Below are positions 1 through 7,232 of a DNA stretch of 42,227 nt, piece by piece; the first letter of the stretch is position 1, and the number at the start of each line of letters is the position of its first letter. Source of the stretch: Carboxydocella sporoproducens DSM 16521 (GTDB taxonomy: Bacteria > Bacillota > GCA-003054495 > Carboxydocellales > Carboxydocellaceae); contig NZ_FUXM01000018.1 in NCBI RefSeq assembly GCF_900167165.1, positions 1-42,227 of the forward strand, read 5' to 3'. Below the pieces are notes generated by a model. It was given only the letters and a program-made list of their open reading frames with translations, was not told the DNA's origin and did no database searches. The translations under genes and the position numbers were made by a program.

Positions 1-31
1 ACATGTGGAGTGTTGTTGTTGCCTAAAAAGG
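1..31. other. Candidate phage attachment arm (left, P-type half-site)
   Basis: Positions 2-31 match the reverse complement of 42198-42227 at 22 of 30 positions, including the shared stretch TTGCCTAAA. If the window is circularised, the dyad centre falls on base 1. Large serine recombinases use attP sites made of two imperfect inverted arms around a 2-bp core, so this is read as one arm, with the integrase gene beside it. The exact crossover dinucleotide cannot be seen without the host junction. Confidence 0.65.
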
Positions 32-35
32 AAGA

Positions 36-59
36 AGTGGAGCTAGATGAAGCTCCACT
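36..59. terminator. Bidirectional stem-loop at the end of the integrase gene
   Basis: A perfect 9-bp inverted repeat (AGTGGAGCT / AGCTCCACT) with a 6-base loop overlaps the integrase stop codon. It is followed by T-rich DNA on both strands, so it could stop integrase transcription and also shield the prophage from host transcription entering from the left. Confidence 0.65.
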
Positions 60-1470
60 CTATTTTTATTTTATCATCATAAATGAGAATACGGTCAATT
101 AGACTACGAAGAATGTTCCTGCGTTCTTCCATACCGGCATATTCCCATGCCAACTTGATATTATCCAGAATTGCATTTACGCCATCAAGAGTAAACTGAT
201 CGACTACTTTGGGATTAAGCTTTGAGTCTGGTAATTGCTTTTCTAGGGCTTTCTTTTTGTTGTAGAGATCTTCAATCCTTTTACTTATTTCTTCTACTGG
301 CATACTTTCAATTTGATATAGATCCATAAGGCGACCAATTTGTTTATTAATGCTGGTAATTTGTTTTTGGATCATTTCGGTATTTTCGGTAGCGGGGCTG
401 TTTTGTTCTTGTTTCCGTTTCAGAAGCTTTTCCAGGTGTTTTCTATCAAAAGCAAGTTTAAGGACTTCGTCTTGTACCATCTTGTCTAATTCAGGAATGT
501 GCCAGCTTTTATTTTTGCAGTTTGGGTCTTTAATCATGTGTCTATGGTTTTTGGCACGGGAATAGCAGGCATAATATTTATATTTACCGGAAATATATCT
601 AACAAAATACCGAGCTCCACAATTCCCGCAAAAAATCAAGCCGGCAAGCAGAGAATTACTTTCGTACACTCTTTTATAAGAGCGCCTTTTTCTTTCACGC
701 ATAGCCTGTACTCTTTCAAAAACTTCCTGGGAGATAATCGGCTCATGAAGGCCGTCGCAGACAAGGCCGCAATAGGTTATTTTCCCAATGTAGATCGGAT
801 TATCTAAAACATTTCTCACGGAGGAAGTATAACTCCAATCGCCATACTTATGTTTGTAGCCTTTATCGTGCATAATCTTGGCTATTTTATCTGCCCCGTT
901 ACCAGCCAAATAAAGGTCATATACCTTGCGGACTTGCATAGCTTCATATTCATTGATTAATAACTTTCCATCTATATAATCATACCCAATGGGAGCATAG
1001 CCGCCTCCATGAAAAAGCCCTTCTTTTGCCCTTTCAATTCTGCCCATCAGGGAACGCTCTTTGATGGTTTCCCTTTCAAGCTGCGCAAAAACGGAGAGGA
1101 TACCAATCATGGCTCTCCCGAAAGGGGTAGAAGTATCAAAGCTTTCATTCATGGAAACAAAATCCACATTATTCTTCAGAAAGACATCCTCTATCAGGTA
1201 AAGGGTATCCTTTTGAGCACGGCTTAAACGATCTAGTTTGTAGACCAAAACAACTTCCAATTTTCCATTATTAACATCCTCAATTAACTTCTGAATGCCA
1301 GGACGGTCAAGGTTAGAACCGGAATAACCGCCATCAACATAGATATCTACAATGTTCCAGTCTTTAGCCTTGCAATAGCTAATAAGGCGGTCTTTTTGGG
1401 CCTGGATAGAATAACCTTCTTCGGCTTGTTCCTGCGTACTAACGCGAATATAAATACCGACTTTTTTCAC
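43..1470 (-). CDS. Large serine recombinase (phage integrase)
   Basis: Site-specific recombinase of 475 residues that would integrate and excise the phage. The N-terminal resolvase domain (about 1-140) starts with a GIYIRVS motif that places the nucleophile at Ser11, and has the KLDRLSR segment near 78-84. A recombinase domain follows (about 155-255). Next comes a zinc ribbon with CGNC near 278 and later cysteines, and then a long coiled coil (about 335-400) typical of serine integrases. GTG start at 1470 preceded by GGTGGTGG. Length and domain order are normal and nothing is missing. It is the outermost gene, transcribed towards the attachment arm at 1-31. Confidence 0.95.
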   Translation of the reverse strand: MKKVGIYIRVSTQEQAEEGYSIQAQKDRLISYCKAKDWNIVDIYVDGGYSGSNLDRPGIQKLIEDVNNGKLEVVLVYKLDRLSRAQKDTLYLIEDVFLKNNVDFVSMNESFDTSTPFGRAMIGILSVFAQLERETIKERSLMGRIERAKEGLFHGGGYAPIGYDYIDGKLLINEYEAMQVRKVYDLYLAGNGADKIAKIMHDKGYKHKYGDWSYTSSVRNVLDNPIYIGKITYCGLVCDGLHEPIISQEVFERVQAMRERKRRSYKRVYESNSLLAGLIFCGNCGARYFVRYISGKYKYYACYSRAKNHRHMIKDPNCKNKSWHIPELDKMVQDEVLKLAFDRKHLEKLLKRKQEQNSPATENTEMIQKQITSINKQIGRLMDLYQIESMPVEEISKRIEDLYNKKKALEKQLPDSKLNPKVVDQFTLDGVNAILDNIKLAWEYAGMEERRNILRSLIDRILIYDDKIKIEWSFI

Positions 1471-1583
1471 TTTTTGACCACCACCATTATTTTTCCTTTT
1501 CTACTTTGTTTCAACTACTATTTGCCATTTATATTCATTTGCCATGAGATTATATTTTAAACAAATGTTCGATAAAATACCGA

Positions 1584-1608
1584 AAGAAAAAAGCGCCTAG
1601 GTCGCTTT
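1584..1608 (-). terminator. Terminator after the HigBA-like operon
   Basis: On the minus strand the stem AAAGCG / CGCTTT with a 7-base loop is followed by a T-rich run. It lies just downstream of the stop codon of the antitoxin-like gene and would separate that operon from the integrase gene. Confidence 0.6.
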
Positions 1609-1612
1609 GAAT

Positions 1613-2713
1613 TTATTTTTCATCTGTCCAGCAATATTTTACTTTTAAATCATTTAAGTAAGAATAAGGTATAAGTCTATCATGCTGAAGTCTACCGACC
1701 ACGATTCCTGGGGCAATCCTCAACTTATTTGCAAAGCTTATAACGGCATTTCGACTTATATTTCTAGAATCGAATTTTTTTATGAACTCAATATAATCTC
1801 TTTGGGGGATTAGAAAATTTGCTGCAAACCTATCTGCCTCTTTTTCTTTATTTGTTTCTGAAGTTTCATTTGTTTCCAAAAAAAGCGATTTTTTGTCGTG
1901 AAGGAGTATATGGCCTGCTTCATGATAAAAAGAAAACCATAAATGGTCATTGTATTTATATCTTAAACTTAGTTGTATCAATGCTTTCTCAGATGAAAGC
2001 CATTTAGTTGCTCCACTAACAGGAACTCCCTTGAATTCCTTAACAAAAACCACTGCAACACCAGCTTTGGCACAAAGCATTTGCATTTGGGGAACAAATA
2101 CTTCTGGCGATGTTGTAGTTAAGTTTTTAATATCAAAAAGAACTTCTTTGAATTTATCTTTATTGTAAGGCAAACAATCGATATTATTCGCCTCTATTTC
2201 ACCACGACGTAACCATGAGGCAATAGCATAAGGATTGGTTTTAGCAATATTAGATTTACGAAACAAGACTTGGTATTTCCTCCATATGCTATCCCAGGCA
2301 TCAACAGAAGATACACCAAAAAATTTCAAAAGTTCATCCAATTGTTCAACCTTATCTTTGCACTCCCGAATCCATTTATTTTTTATCATTTCTTTTATGG
2401 GGAAGTTTTTTAGCCATTCGATATTTTGTTCTAGAGACTTTTTTTCTTTTATTCGGGCTAAAGTCTCTTGATAGTTTGCTTCTAATCGTAAAAGATAATT
2501 AGCGGAAATACCTAAAACTTTTTCAAATTGAAGTGCGGTTTCTGGAGTTATAGCGGTTTTGCCTTTAATTATTTCATTAATTGTTTTTTTGGGCCTTCCG
2601 GTTCTTTCGGCAAGTTGAGCTTGGGTGATGTTTAGGTGTTCTAGTAACTCGAGTATCGTGGCTCCAGGTGGTACTGCATAATCTGGCGTGAACTCATAAT
2701 ATTTATTAGTCAT
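1613..2713 (-). CDS. XRE-family antitoxin with ImmA/IrrE metalloprotease domain (HigA-like)
   Basis: Protein of 366 residues. The N-terminal helix-turn-helix of the HigA type (about residues 20-75, with AQLAERTGRPKKTINEIIKG) is followed by a linker and a C-terminal ImmA/IrrE-type domain with the zinc motif HEAGH at about 264-268. The ATG at 2713 is chosen because GAGGTGG lies 8 bases upstream; an in-frame TTG at 2731 has no such site. The first codons overlap the end of the toxin-like gene by 8 bp, so the pair is translationally coupled. In the family such proteins repress their own operon and neutralise a RelE/HigB toxin. The protease domain suggests damage-triggered cleavage, which is inference. 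Confidence 0.85.
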   Translation of the reverse strand: MTNKYYEFTPDYAVPPGATILELLEHLNITQAQLAERTGRPKKTINEIIKGKTAITPETALQFEKVLGISANYLLRLEANYQETLARIKEKKSLEQNIEWLKNFPIKEMIKNKWIRECKDKVEQLDELLKFFGVSSVDAWDSIWRKYQVLFRKSNIAKTNPYAIASWLRRGEIEANNIDCLPYNKDKFKEVLFDIKNLTTTSPEVFVPQMQMLCAKAGVAVVFVKEFKGVPVSGATKWLSSEKALIQLSLRYKYNDHLWFSFYHEAGHILLHDKKSLFLETNETSETNKEKEADRFAANFLIPQRDYIEFIKKFDSRNISRNAVISFANKLRIAPGIVVGRLQHDRLIPYSYLNDLKVKYCWTDEK

Positions 2714-3044
2714 GATAATCAACCACCTCAATAATAATAACCGTTTTTATTTTAGCTTTATCCAGGGTTCCGTCAGGATTGAGTGCTTCGGTGATTTCAG
2801 GTGAGGTAAAAATCAACCGGTAATTTGCGGTAAGATCCACAGAAAAATGATTTGCCCTATCTCCTGATAGTAAATGCAAACGTTGTGGGGGAAGGTGACT
2901 AATTTCAGACAAATCTTTTGCAGCTTTTAGCTCAGAGAGTCTCTGCATTAATTTTTGTCCAATCTTTTCCCCAAAGGACTTAATTATTTTGCGCTCAGAA
3001 CAGCTTATTTTTTGCAGCTTCTTTTGTTTAAAGTATATATACAT
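2706..3044 (-). CDS. HigB/RelE-superfamily toxin-like protein
   Basis: Small basic protein (112 residues) opening MYIYFKQKKLQKI, typical of HigB-like killer proteins. It has the C-terminal strand pattern NYRLIF...IIEVVDYH seen in ribosome-dependent mRNA interferases. ATG at 3044 is preferred over an upstream GTG because AGGTGA lies 6 bases before it. It comes before the antitoxin gene, the order usual for higBA and the reverse of most toxin-antitoxin operons. Expected role: mRNA cleavage at the ribosome when the antitoxin is lost, stabilising the prophage. The family is clear; activity is untested. Confidence 0.8.
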   Translation of the reverse strand: MYIYFKQKKLQKISCSERKIIKSFGEKIGQKLMQRLSELKAAKDLSEISHLPPQRLHLLSGDRANHFSVDLTANYRLIFTSPEITEALNPDGTLDKAKIKTVIIIEVVDYHD

Positions 3045-3128
3045 TCGATTCACCTGTCAAATAATTATTTACCAAAAAGGTTAATAAATTTTACTAGATA
3101 GGGGCAGCATAAAACCATTTAAAAACAA

Positions 3129-3644
3129 CTAATATTTTGAACTTTCAAACAACAAACTATTATTTTGACCATATACTGAAACCCTATTTATATTGACTTT
3201 GTCATTTGTTAAAACTACATTTCCAATTAGCTTTGCTAATCTTTCTCCTTCTGCGTCTGGGTATATATCGGTATCGACACCTACAACCACTTTGCCATCA
3301 TCGGTAATAGCCAAGCTTATTTCTTTGATTAATCTATACCACCATACTTGATATTTAGTGTTTCCAGCACCACCGAAATTCTCATAAAGATACTTATTCA
3401 GTTTATTTAATAACTTCTTGGCTTCGGCATTATTTTGTTTTTGTAATTGCTCGTGTTGTATTTGTTGAGCTGGCTGAACTGATGGATCGTAATTCATTGA
3501 TAATGCAATAACAACTAGTGTTACACCAATAAAGTTTAAAATTGCCCAAAAATAAAAGCGAATACGAGATTTTCTTTGTGAGACTGCTTTTATTAAAGAA
3601 ATGCAAAAAATCAGAACACCTAAACCTCCTAAAAAAAGGTACAT
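3129..3644 (-). CDS. Small membrane protein of unknown function
   Basis: 171 residues with two N-terminal hydrophobic segments (about 1-20 and 30-50) separated by a basic loop, then a soluble C-terminal domain (about 75-171). I do not recognise the family. The soluble part contains WWYRLIKEISLAI and ITDDGKVVVGVDTD. The coding DNA is AT-rich like the rest of the left cargo block. It lies between the toxin-antitoxin pair and the HsdR-N-like gene, on the same strand, with a GGAG about 10 bases before the ATG. An accessory or exclusion role is possible but only suggested by position. Confidence 0.65.
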   Translation of the reverse strand: MYLFLGGLGVLIFCISLIKAVSQRKSRIRFYFWAILNFIGVTLVVIALSMNYDPSVQPAQQIQHEQLQKQNNAEAKKLLNKLNKYLYENFGGAGNTKYQVWWYRLIKEISLAITDDGKVVVGVDTDIYPDAEGERLAKLIGNVVLTNDKVNINRVSVYGQNNSLLFESSKY

Positions 3645-3747
3645 TTGTGATCAGCTCCATTTACTAAAATATTTTTTTGTATACAAAACACAATATAAAT
3701 ATCTATTCCGCTACAAATTATGGTGCCGCCATTCTAGGCTTCGTTTA

Positions 3748-3894
3748 TTACATTGCGTTTCTTCTTTTGCTTTCCCAGTATTCTTCAGCTGGAGGGTCAA
3801 AAGTCCAATTGACAAAACCACTATGTAATTCTTCGATTGCTTTTTTAATTTCTTCAACTGGTTTGTGTTCGTATTTATCTTTTATGATTTTTAT
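3748..3894 (-). CDS. Small ORF with an ATA start position, overlapping the nuclease stop
   Basis: Open frame of 48 codons directly after the HsdR-N-like gene on the same strand, ending near FVNWTFDPPAEEYWESKRR. No ATG, GTG or TTG exists in the frame: the codon overlapping the upstream TAA is ATA, so an ATGA-type overlap may have lost its start, or a rare ATA start is used. The sequence looks protein-like (charged helix, then aromatic/proline tail). It could be a decayed partner gene or a remnant of a longer C-terminus of the nuclease. Confidence 0.35.
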   Translation of the reverse strand: MKIIKDKYEHKPVEEIKKAIEELHSGFVNWTFDPPAEEYWESKRRNAM

Positions 3895-5033
3895 TCTTCT
3901 GATATAATCTCAAAACTTTTAATTACAAAATCTTTAAGCTGTTTAATATCTTCTGCAGAATTAATAATTACTCTCGATTCTCCCATGCCCTTTGGAGCAG
4001 GTTCGACAGTAAAACCTTTGGCTAGTTCGCTGGCTATGTTTACAGGCAAGCGGGACGTAATATATTTGATAGATGAACTCAGATTAATACGCAGGAACCA
4101 TCCATAAATATTTTTGTAATAGATGCCTAAATAGTTTATAGTGTCTTTAAAATTAATTTGACTTATATCTTTTCCAGCAATCGATAAGTATTCCTTCACT
4201 TTTTCAAAAACGAATAGTTCTTCTTCTGTAGTGACTATCGATTTCTTTTCATTTATTTCTTGACCAGGTTGGGTTTCGGTATTTTCGGGGTTTTCGGAAT
4301 CGGATGGGGGCACAGTGTTGTCATATTCATCGCTTTTGAGGATACCTTGACTTATAATTTCTACAAGGGTAGATTGAATGGCTTTTTTAACGATTGGTTT
4401 AAAACGTTCTATTACATTACTAGTTATTCTGGTTTCGCTAAAATCCTTAATCAGGAAACGAACAAATTCATCTGATGGATTTTTAAATAATTCTTTTAAG
4501 TTGCTGTTAAGGTTGGCCATATATACAAGTTCCTCGGCGAACCGAACCAGGCCTTCTTGATCAAAAGCATCCTTACGAAATTTGCTTATCGTTTCAACAT
4601 CCACGTCCCGAATATGTTCAATATCAAATTCATAAAAGGGAGTACTGTCCATTACATTATTCTGATTCAAATCTGTAAAAAATTTATATTTAATTCCATT
4701 GGTTAAAATTGCTATTTTTACTTCTGGAGTAGAATTAAAATAACGACTAAGTTGAGCATCATGATTTTCAAGTCGTTCACTGATGGATTTCGCTTCTATA
4801 AAAATGATTGGTTGACCGTTTTTAAATATTGCATAATCAACTTTTTCACCTTTCTTTTTCCCAAAATCGGCTGTATATTCGGGTTTAACTTCTAACGGAT
4901 TAAAAACATCAAAACCTAAAACCTGAATAAAAGGGATAATTAATGAATGCTTGGTTGTTTCTTCATTTGCAACATGTTGCTTACGTTCAGAAATCTGCAT
5001 ACTAAGTTTAAAAAGCTCATCTTTAAAGGACAT
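3891..5033 (-). CDS. Stand-alone HsdR N-terminal-type nuclease (PD-(D/E)xK)
   Basis: 380 residues. The N-terminal third resembles the type I restriction HsdR_N nuclease domain: a conserved GFDVFNPLEVKPEY stretch, then Asp66 in VDYAIF and the catalytic EAK at 80-82 (IIFIEAKS). There is no helicase domain and no methylase or specificity gene beside it, so it is not a complete restriction system. The C-terminal half (about 270-380) is a separate domain that I do not recognise. ATG at 5033 follows AAAGGAGATG. Such genes recur in Bacillota prophages near the repressor. DNA cleavage in defence or exclusion is plausible but inferred. Confidence 0.75.
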   Translation of the reverse strand: MSFKDELFKLSMQISERKQHVANEETTKHSLIIPFIQVLGFDVFNPLEVKPEYTADFGKKKGEKVDYAIFKNGQPIIFIEAKSISERLENHDAQLSRYFNSTPEVKIAILTNGIKYKFFTDLNQNNVMDSTPFYEFDIEHIRDVDVETISKFRKDAFDQEGLVRFAEELVYMANLNSNLKELFKNPSDEFVRFLIKDFSETRITSNVIERFKPIVKKAIQSTLVEIISQGILKSDEYDNTVPPSDSENPENTETQPGQEINEKKSIVTTEEELFVFEKVKEYLSIAGKDISQINFKDTINYLGIYYKNIYGWFLRINLSSSIKYITSRLPVNIASELAKGFTVEPAPKGMGESRVIINSAEDIKQLKDFVIKSFEIISEE

Positions 5034-5117
5034 GAAAACATCTCCTTTCTTTATGAGAAAATAACAATCTTAATCTAAAAACTTCTCTAAATCGCTGTTC
5101 GAAAACTTTGTCTTTAA

Positions 5118-5429
5118 CTATCCCGACCCAACAAAATAAACCAGACCAACCTCTCTCGCAAATCTTTCTGCGCTTTTCTCTATTGAATATCGCTGCATAT
5201 CGACCCCGATTACATAGGGGATGACCGGCATATCTTTAAGGATATGGTTAATCTCATGGAAGATGATATGCCTTCGTCCTTCTGGGGATAGGTCTTCGCT
5301 AACAAAAATATGATAAACCCCTTTCCGGGATTTATAGACAAAGCCAGCAACACCCGGTCCTAACTGAACAGTATGGCAAACTGCTTTGCCATTGGTAAAT
5401 AAATCGCTAATCTCTCTTAAATCAACCAT
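5118..5429 (-). CDS. ImmA/IrrE-family metalloprotease (prophage anti-repressor)
   Basis: 103 residues with the zinc-protease motif HEINH at 58-62 and a downstream EKSAERFA helix that supplies the third ligand. It lies directly after the ImmR-like repressor gene, as in the ICEBs1 ImmR-ImmA pair where ImmA cleaves the repressor to induce excision. AAAGGTGAC precedes the ATG. It is short for an ImmA protein: the usual length is somewhat greater, and the C-terminus stops soon after the third-ligand helix. A strong stem-loop (5479-5509) separates it from the repressor and may lower its expression. Confidence 0.85.
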   Translation of the reverse strand: MVDLREISDLFTNGKAVCHTVQLGPGVAGFVYKSRKGVYHIFVSEDLSPEGRRHIIFHEINHILKDMPVIPYVIGVDMQRYSIEKSAERFAREVGLVYFVGSG

Positions 5430-5478
5430 GATGCTGTCACCTTTTGTTGAAAAGTGTCGAATACTGTAAATAGCACGA

Positions 5479-5509
5479 AACCCGCCACTTGTTTAACAAG
5501 TAGCGGGTT
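5479..5509 (-). terminator. Stem-loop between ImmR-like and ImmA-like genes
   Basis: Arms AACCCGC-x-ACTTG and CAAGT-x-GCGGGTT form a 12-bp stem with one mismatch and a TTTAA loop. On the minus strand a short T run (TTTCG) follows. It sits 3 bases after the repressor stop codon. It could be a partial terminator or attenuator that keeps the protease below the repressor, or an mRNA-stabilising hairpin. Confidence 0.55.
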
Positions 5510-5511
5510 AA

Positions 5512-5985
5512 TTATTCATCAGCTTCCTCATCCTCAACCATCTTGATATAACGGATGATTCGTTTGATTGTAACCGGAGGTAAATCTCTGACCTGTTTGA
5601 AGAGCAATTGCAGATCATCGCGCTTGGTTAACTCTTGCCAGAACTCCAGCAGCTCCGGGTCGTCCGCAACGGCATCGGCAATCATCTTTTCAGCGCGAGC
5701 AGTTGCCTCCTCAATCGCTTCCATTTCATCGGTGCGGCCAAGATGGTTGGGGTCGGTTTTTATATCTGCAGCTTCTAGCAACTCATTTATTGGCACTCCA
5801 AGCCCTTTGGATATTTTTTTTAAGGTGTCGATTGTGGGTGACACTGGCTTATTTGTTCGCGGATCTTTGCCTTTCTCCAAACTGTCGAGGTATGAATGGC
5901 TTATATCACACATCCGAGCGCATTCGCGCAGAGAAAGCCCTCGCTCTTTTCTTTTGTTTCTTATGTATTCTCCTAATTTATCCAT
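5512..5985 (-). CDS. ImmR-like XRE repressor (first immunity switch)
   Basis: 157 residues. An N-terminal helix-turn-helix (about 1-70; LSLRECARMCDISHSYLDSL) is followed by a helical C-terminal half rich in acidic residues, the layout of ICEBs1/phi105-type immunity repressors. The ATG at 5985 is chosen because GGAGTG lies just upstream; an upstream in-frame ATG would add 25 unrelated residues. It is divergent from the Cro-like gene at 6136. The intervening DNA holds three copies of a TGTAARRCATA operator-like motif. Likely maintains lysogeny and is inactivated by the adjacent ImmA-like protease. Confidence 0.85.
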   Translation of the reverse strand: MDKLGEYIRNKRKERGLSLRECARMCDISHSYLDSLEKGKDPRTNKPVSPTIDTLKKISKGLGVPINELLEAADIKTDPNHLGRTDEMEAIEEATARAEKMIADAVADDPELLEFWQELTKRDDLQLLFKQVRDLPPVTIKRIIRYIKMVEDEEADE

Positions 5986-6015
5986 AAAATCACTCCATGT
6001 ACATTTTAACATGAA

Positions 6016-6097
6016 TGTAAGACATACCATACGTAAATTGTAATTTTTTTTGTAAAACATACTTGACAGCCTAAATTAATGTATGTTATGCTTTACA
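6016..6097. promoter_or_regulatory. Operator-like repeats of the first immunity switch
   Basis: TGTAAGACATAC (6016-6027) and TGTAAAACATAC (6051-6062) are direct repeats differing at one base. The reverse complement of 6087-6097 reads TGTAAAGCATA, a third copy in opposite orientation that overlaps the -10 region of the rightward promoter. Placement between divergent repressor and Cro-like genes suggests repressor/Cro binding sites. Confidence 0.6.
6063..6092 (+). promoter_or_regulatory. Rightward promoter of the first immunity switch
   Basis: Perfect TTGACA -35 at 6063-6068, with TATGCT at 6087-6092 (18-bp spacing) or TTATGC one base earlier. It lies 44 bp before the Cro-like start codon and is overlapped by operator-like repeats. 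This fits a sigma-A early promoter repressed in the lysogen. Confidence 0.65.
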
Positions 6098-6135
6098 TGT
6101 AAGGAATGCAGAACGAATGAGAGGGGGTGTAGTTG

Positions 6136-6363
6136 ATGAGGAATTTAATTGCCTTAAAGCGAAAGGCGCTTGGCATGACGCAAGAGGAATTGGCGAGCAT
6201 ATTAAAAATAAGCAGACCATATTTGTCCGATCTGGAAAACGGGAAATATAATGTTAGCGGGAAACTTATGCTAAAGATAGCAAATGCCCTTGGCTGTAAA
6301 GTAGAGGAAATTTTTTTTGACGATACTGTCAATCATGCAGAACAAAAGCCCAAGGCGGGATAG
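6136..6363 (+). CDS. Cro-like XRE regulator (first switch)
   Basis: 75 residues, almost entirely one helix-turn-helix domain (MTQEELASILKISRPYLSDL), followed by a short tail ending EQKPKAG. ATG at 6136 with GAGGGGGTG upstream; a TTG one codon earlier is less likely. First rightward gene opposite the ImmR-like repressor, so probably the lytic-switch regulator. The last 24 bases, through the stop codon, are identical to the end of the second small regulator at 7419-7442, although the domains themselves have diverged. Confidence 0.8.
   Translation: MRNLIALKRKALGMTQEELASILKISRPYLSDLENGKYNVSGKLMLKIANALGCKVEEIFFDDTVNHAEQKPKAG
6340..6363 (+). repeat. 24-bp exact repeat at Cro-like gene end (copy 1)
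   Basis: Identical to 7419-7442. Encodes the tail EQKPKAG plus stop in both small regulators. Suggests recombination or duplication between the two switch modules. Confidence 0.9.
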
Positions 6364-6369
6364 CGACGA

Positions 6370-6455
6370 GTGACAATCCTCTTAAACGAGTCAAGGGTTT
6401 TTGTAAATTGGGCTCAGACGGCTTGCCGCTGTGGCAATCCTCTTTGGCATCGAGT
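6370..6455 (+). repeat. Imperfect direct repeats in a convergent intergenic gap
   Basis: The string GTGACAATCCTCTT followed by CGAGTC (6370-6392) recurs as GTGGCAATCCTCTT followed by CGAGTC (6430-6455), 60 bp apart. No gene is seen here. The gap lies between the Cro-like gene and the oppositely transcribed coiled-coil gene. Function unknown; no clear terminator is visible for either gene. Confidence 0.45.
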
Positions 6456-6462
6456 CTAGGCA

Positions 6463-6480
6463 ATAATCATTCTCCTTTCA
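6463..6480 (-). repeat. Copy of the ribosome-binding leader with no gene behind it
   Basis: An 18-bp exact copy of 6795-6812, the ribosome-binding site and start region of the coiled-coil gene. On the minus strand it lies just after that gene's stop codon but leads only into a 4-codon frame. It probably marks a deleted or duplicated gene. Confidence 0.6.
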
Positions 6481-6481
6481 T

Positions 6482-6796
6482 TTAACCTTTTGCATTAAGC
6501 CGTACAAACTTTCTCTCATGCTGGGCAATTTTGCTGACGATATAGGACAAGTCAGTTTGAATAGCATCCAGGCGTTCATCAAGATGTTCTTGCAGGCGGG
6601 CAATTTGGTCACCGCGCATAGAGTAACCATCGAATAGGGCGGTAATCTTTTCCCCATATTCATTTTCAATGCGAGCAATAGAATGTTGCATTGCAGCCAG
6701 TTGTTGAGAGTGCTGCTGTTGGGTGTTCTTGATATCCGTAAGTTCCTGGGTAATTTGTGCAACGTAATCAAGCAGCATGTCTATCTTCTTTTCCAT
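6482..6796 (-). CDS. Small coiled-coil protein
   Basis: 104 residues, almost entirely alpha-helical with heptad-like spacing (for example HSQQLAAMQHSIARIENEYG and LQEHLDERLDAIQTDLSYIV), so probably a dimeric coiled coil. No enzymatic motif. The ATG at 6796 is chosen because AAAGGAG lies 7 bases upstream. It starts 2 bases after the stop of the second repressor gene and is surely co-expressed with it. A role modulating that repressor is possible. I do not recognise the family with confidence. Confidence 0.7.
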   Translation of the reverse strand: MEKKIDMLLDYVAQITQELTDIKNTQQQHSQQLAAMQHSIARIENEYGEKITALFDGYSMRGDQIARLQEHLDERLDAIQTDLSYIVSKIAQHERKFVRLNAKG

Positions 6797-6798
6797 AA

Positions 6799-7104
6799 TC
6801 ATTCTCCTTTCAGACTTTTGAGGAAAGCAGTCAATAGCTGTCTTTGCTCAGGAGTTAAGGATTCGGCCTCCTGGAGTAACTGCCGCAGATCCGGAGGCAT
6901 GTCCGGAGTTTCTTCGGAAAAGAATTCGGCCCAAGAAACATTAAGTGCCTTTAGTATTTTATCAAGTGTCTGAACAGTCGGTTGTTTCTTGCCAAGCTCT
7001 ATATCACTTAACCCAGCTTGGGATATCCCAGATATTTTGGCGAGCTTATATTGGCTTATATTACGCATAGTTCTTAAATGGACGATTCTTTCTGATATAT
7101 CCAA
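6799..7104 (-). CDS. XRE repressor (second immunity switch)
   Basis: 101 residues: helix-turn-helix (about 5-60; SQYKLAKISGISQAGLSDIE) and a short acidic helical tail containing ETPDMPPDLRQLLQEAESLT, as in many SinR/phage repressor-like proteins. TTG start at 7104 preceded by AAAGGGGG at good spacing. It is divergent from the second Cro-like gene at 7233, with operator-like palindromes in between, so the whole layout repeats that of the first switch. It may be a captured second immunity module or a regulator of the early genes. Confidence 0.8.
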   Translation of the reverse strand: MDISERIVHLRTMRNISQYKLAKISGISQAGLSDIELGKKQPTVQTLDKILKALNVSWAEFFSEETPDMPPDLRQLLQEAESLTPEQRQLLTAFLKSLKGE

Positions 7105-7123
7105 TAATATAGCCCCCTTTAAA

Positions 7124-7212
7124 GTTATCGCTATAGCTATGATAACATATAAATTTTTTTATGGAAACAATCGCAAAAGTTATTGACAATGCAAAGCAAT
7201 AGCGATATATTG
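7124..7212. promoter_or_regulatory. Operator-like palindromes of the second switch
   Basis: A 23-bp imperfect palindrome at 7124-7146 has arms GTTATC and GATAAC around TAGC-rich DNA. A second, CAATAGCGATATATTG (7197-7212), overlaps the rightward -10 box. Both contain the half-site TAGCGATAW or its reverse complement. The motif differs from the TGTAARRCATA of the first switch, so the two modules should have separate specificities. Confidence 0.6.
7183..7211 (+). promoter_or_regulatory. Rightward early promoter of the second switch
   Basis: TTGACA at 7183-7188 and TATATT at 7206-7211 with 17-bp spacing: essentially a consensus sigma-A promoter. It drives the second Cro-like gene and probably the early operon behind it. 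The -10 box lies inside an operator-like palindrome. Confidence 0.75.
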
Positions 7213-7232
7213 TAGATAGAGGAGGTGATATC

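Noticed and set aside
3891-5033. Complete type I restriction-modification system
   Set aside because: Only the HsdR-N nuclease-type domain is present; no helicase motor, HsdM or HsdS gene is found.
5555-6043. Plus-strand frame of 162 codons opposite the ImmR-like gene
   Set aside because: Ser-rich antisense shadow of a clear repressor gene.
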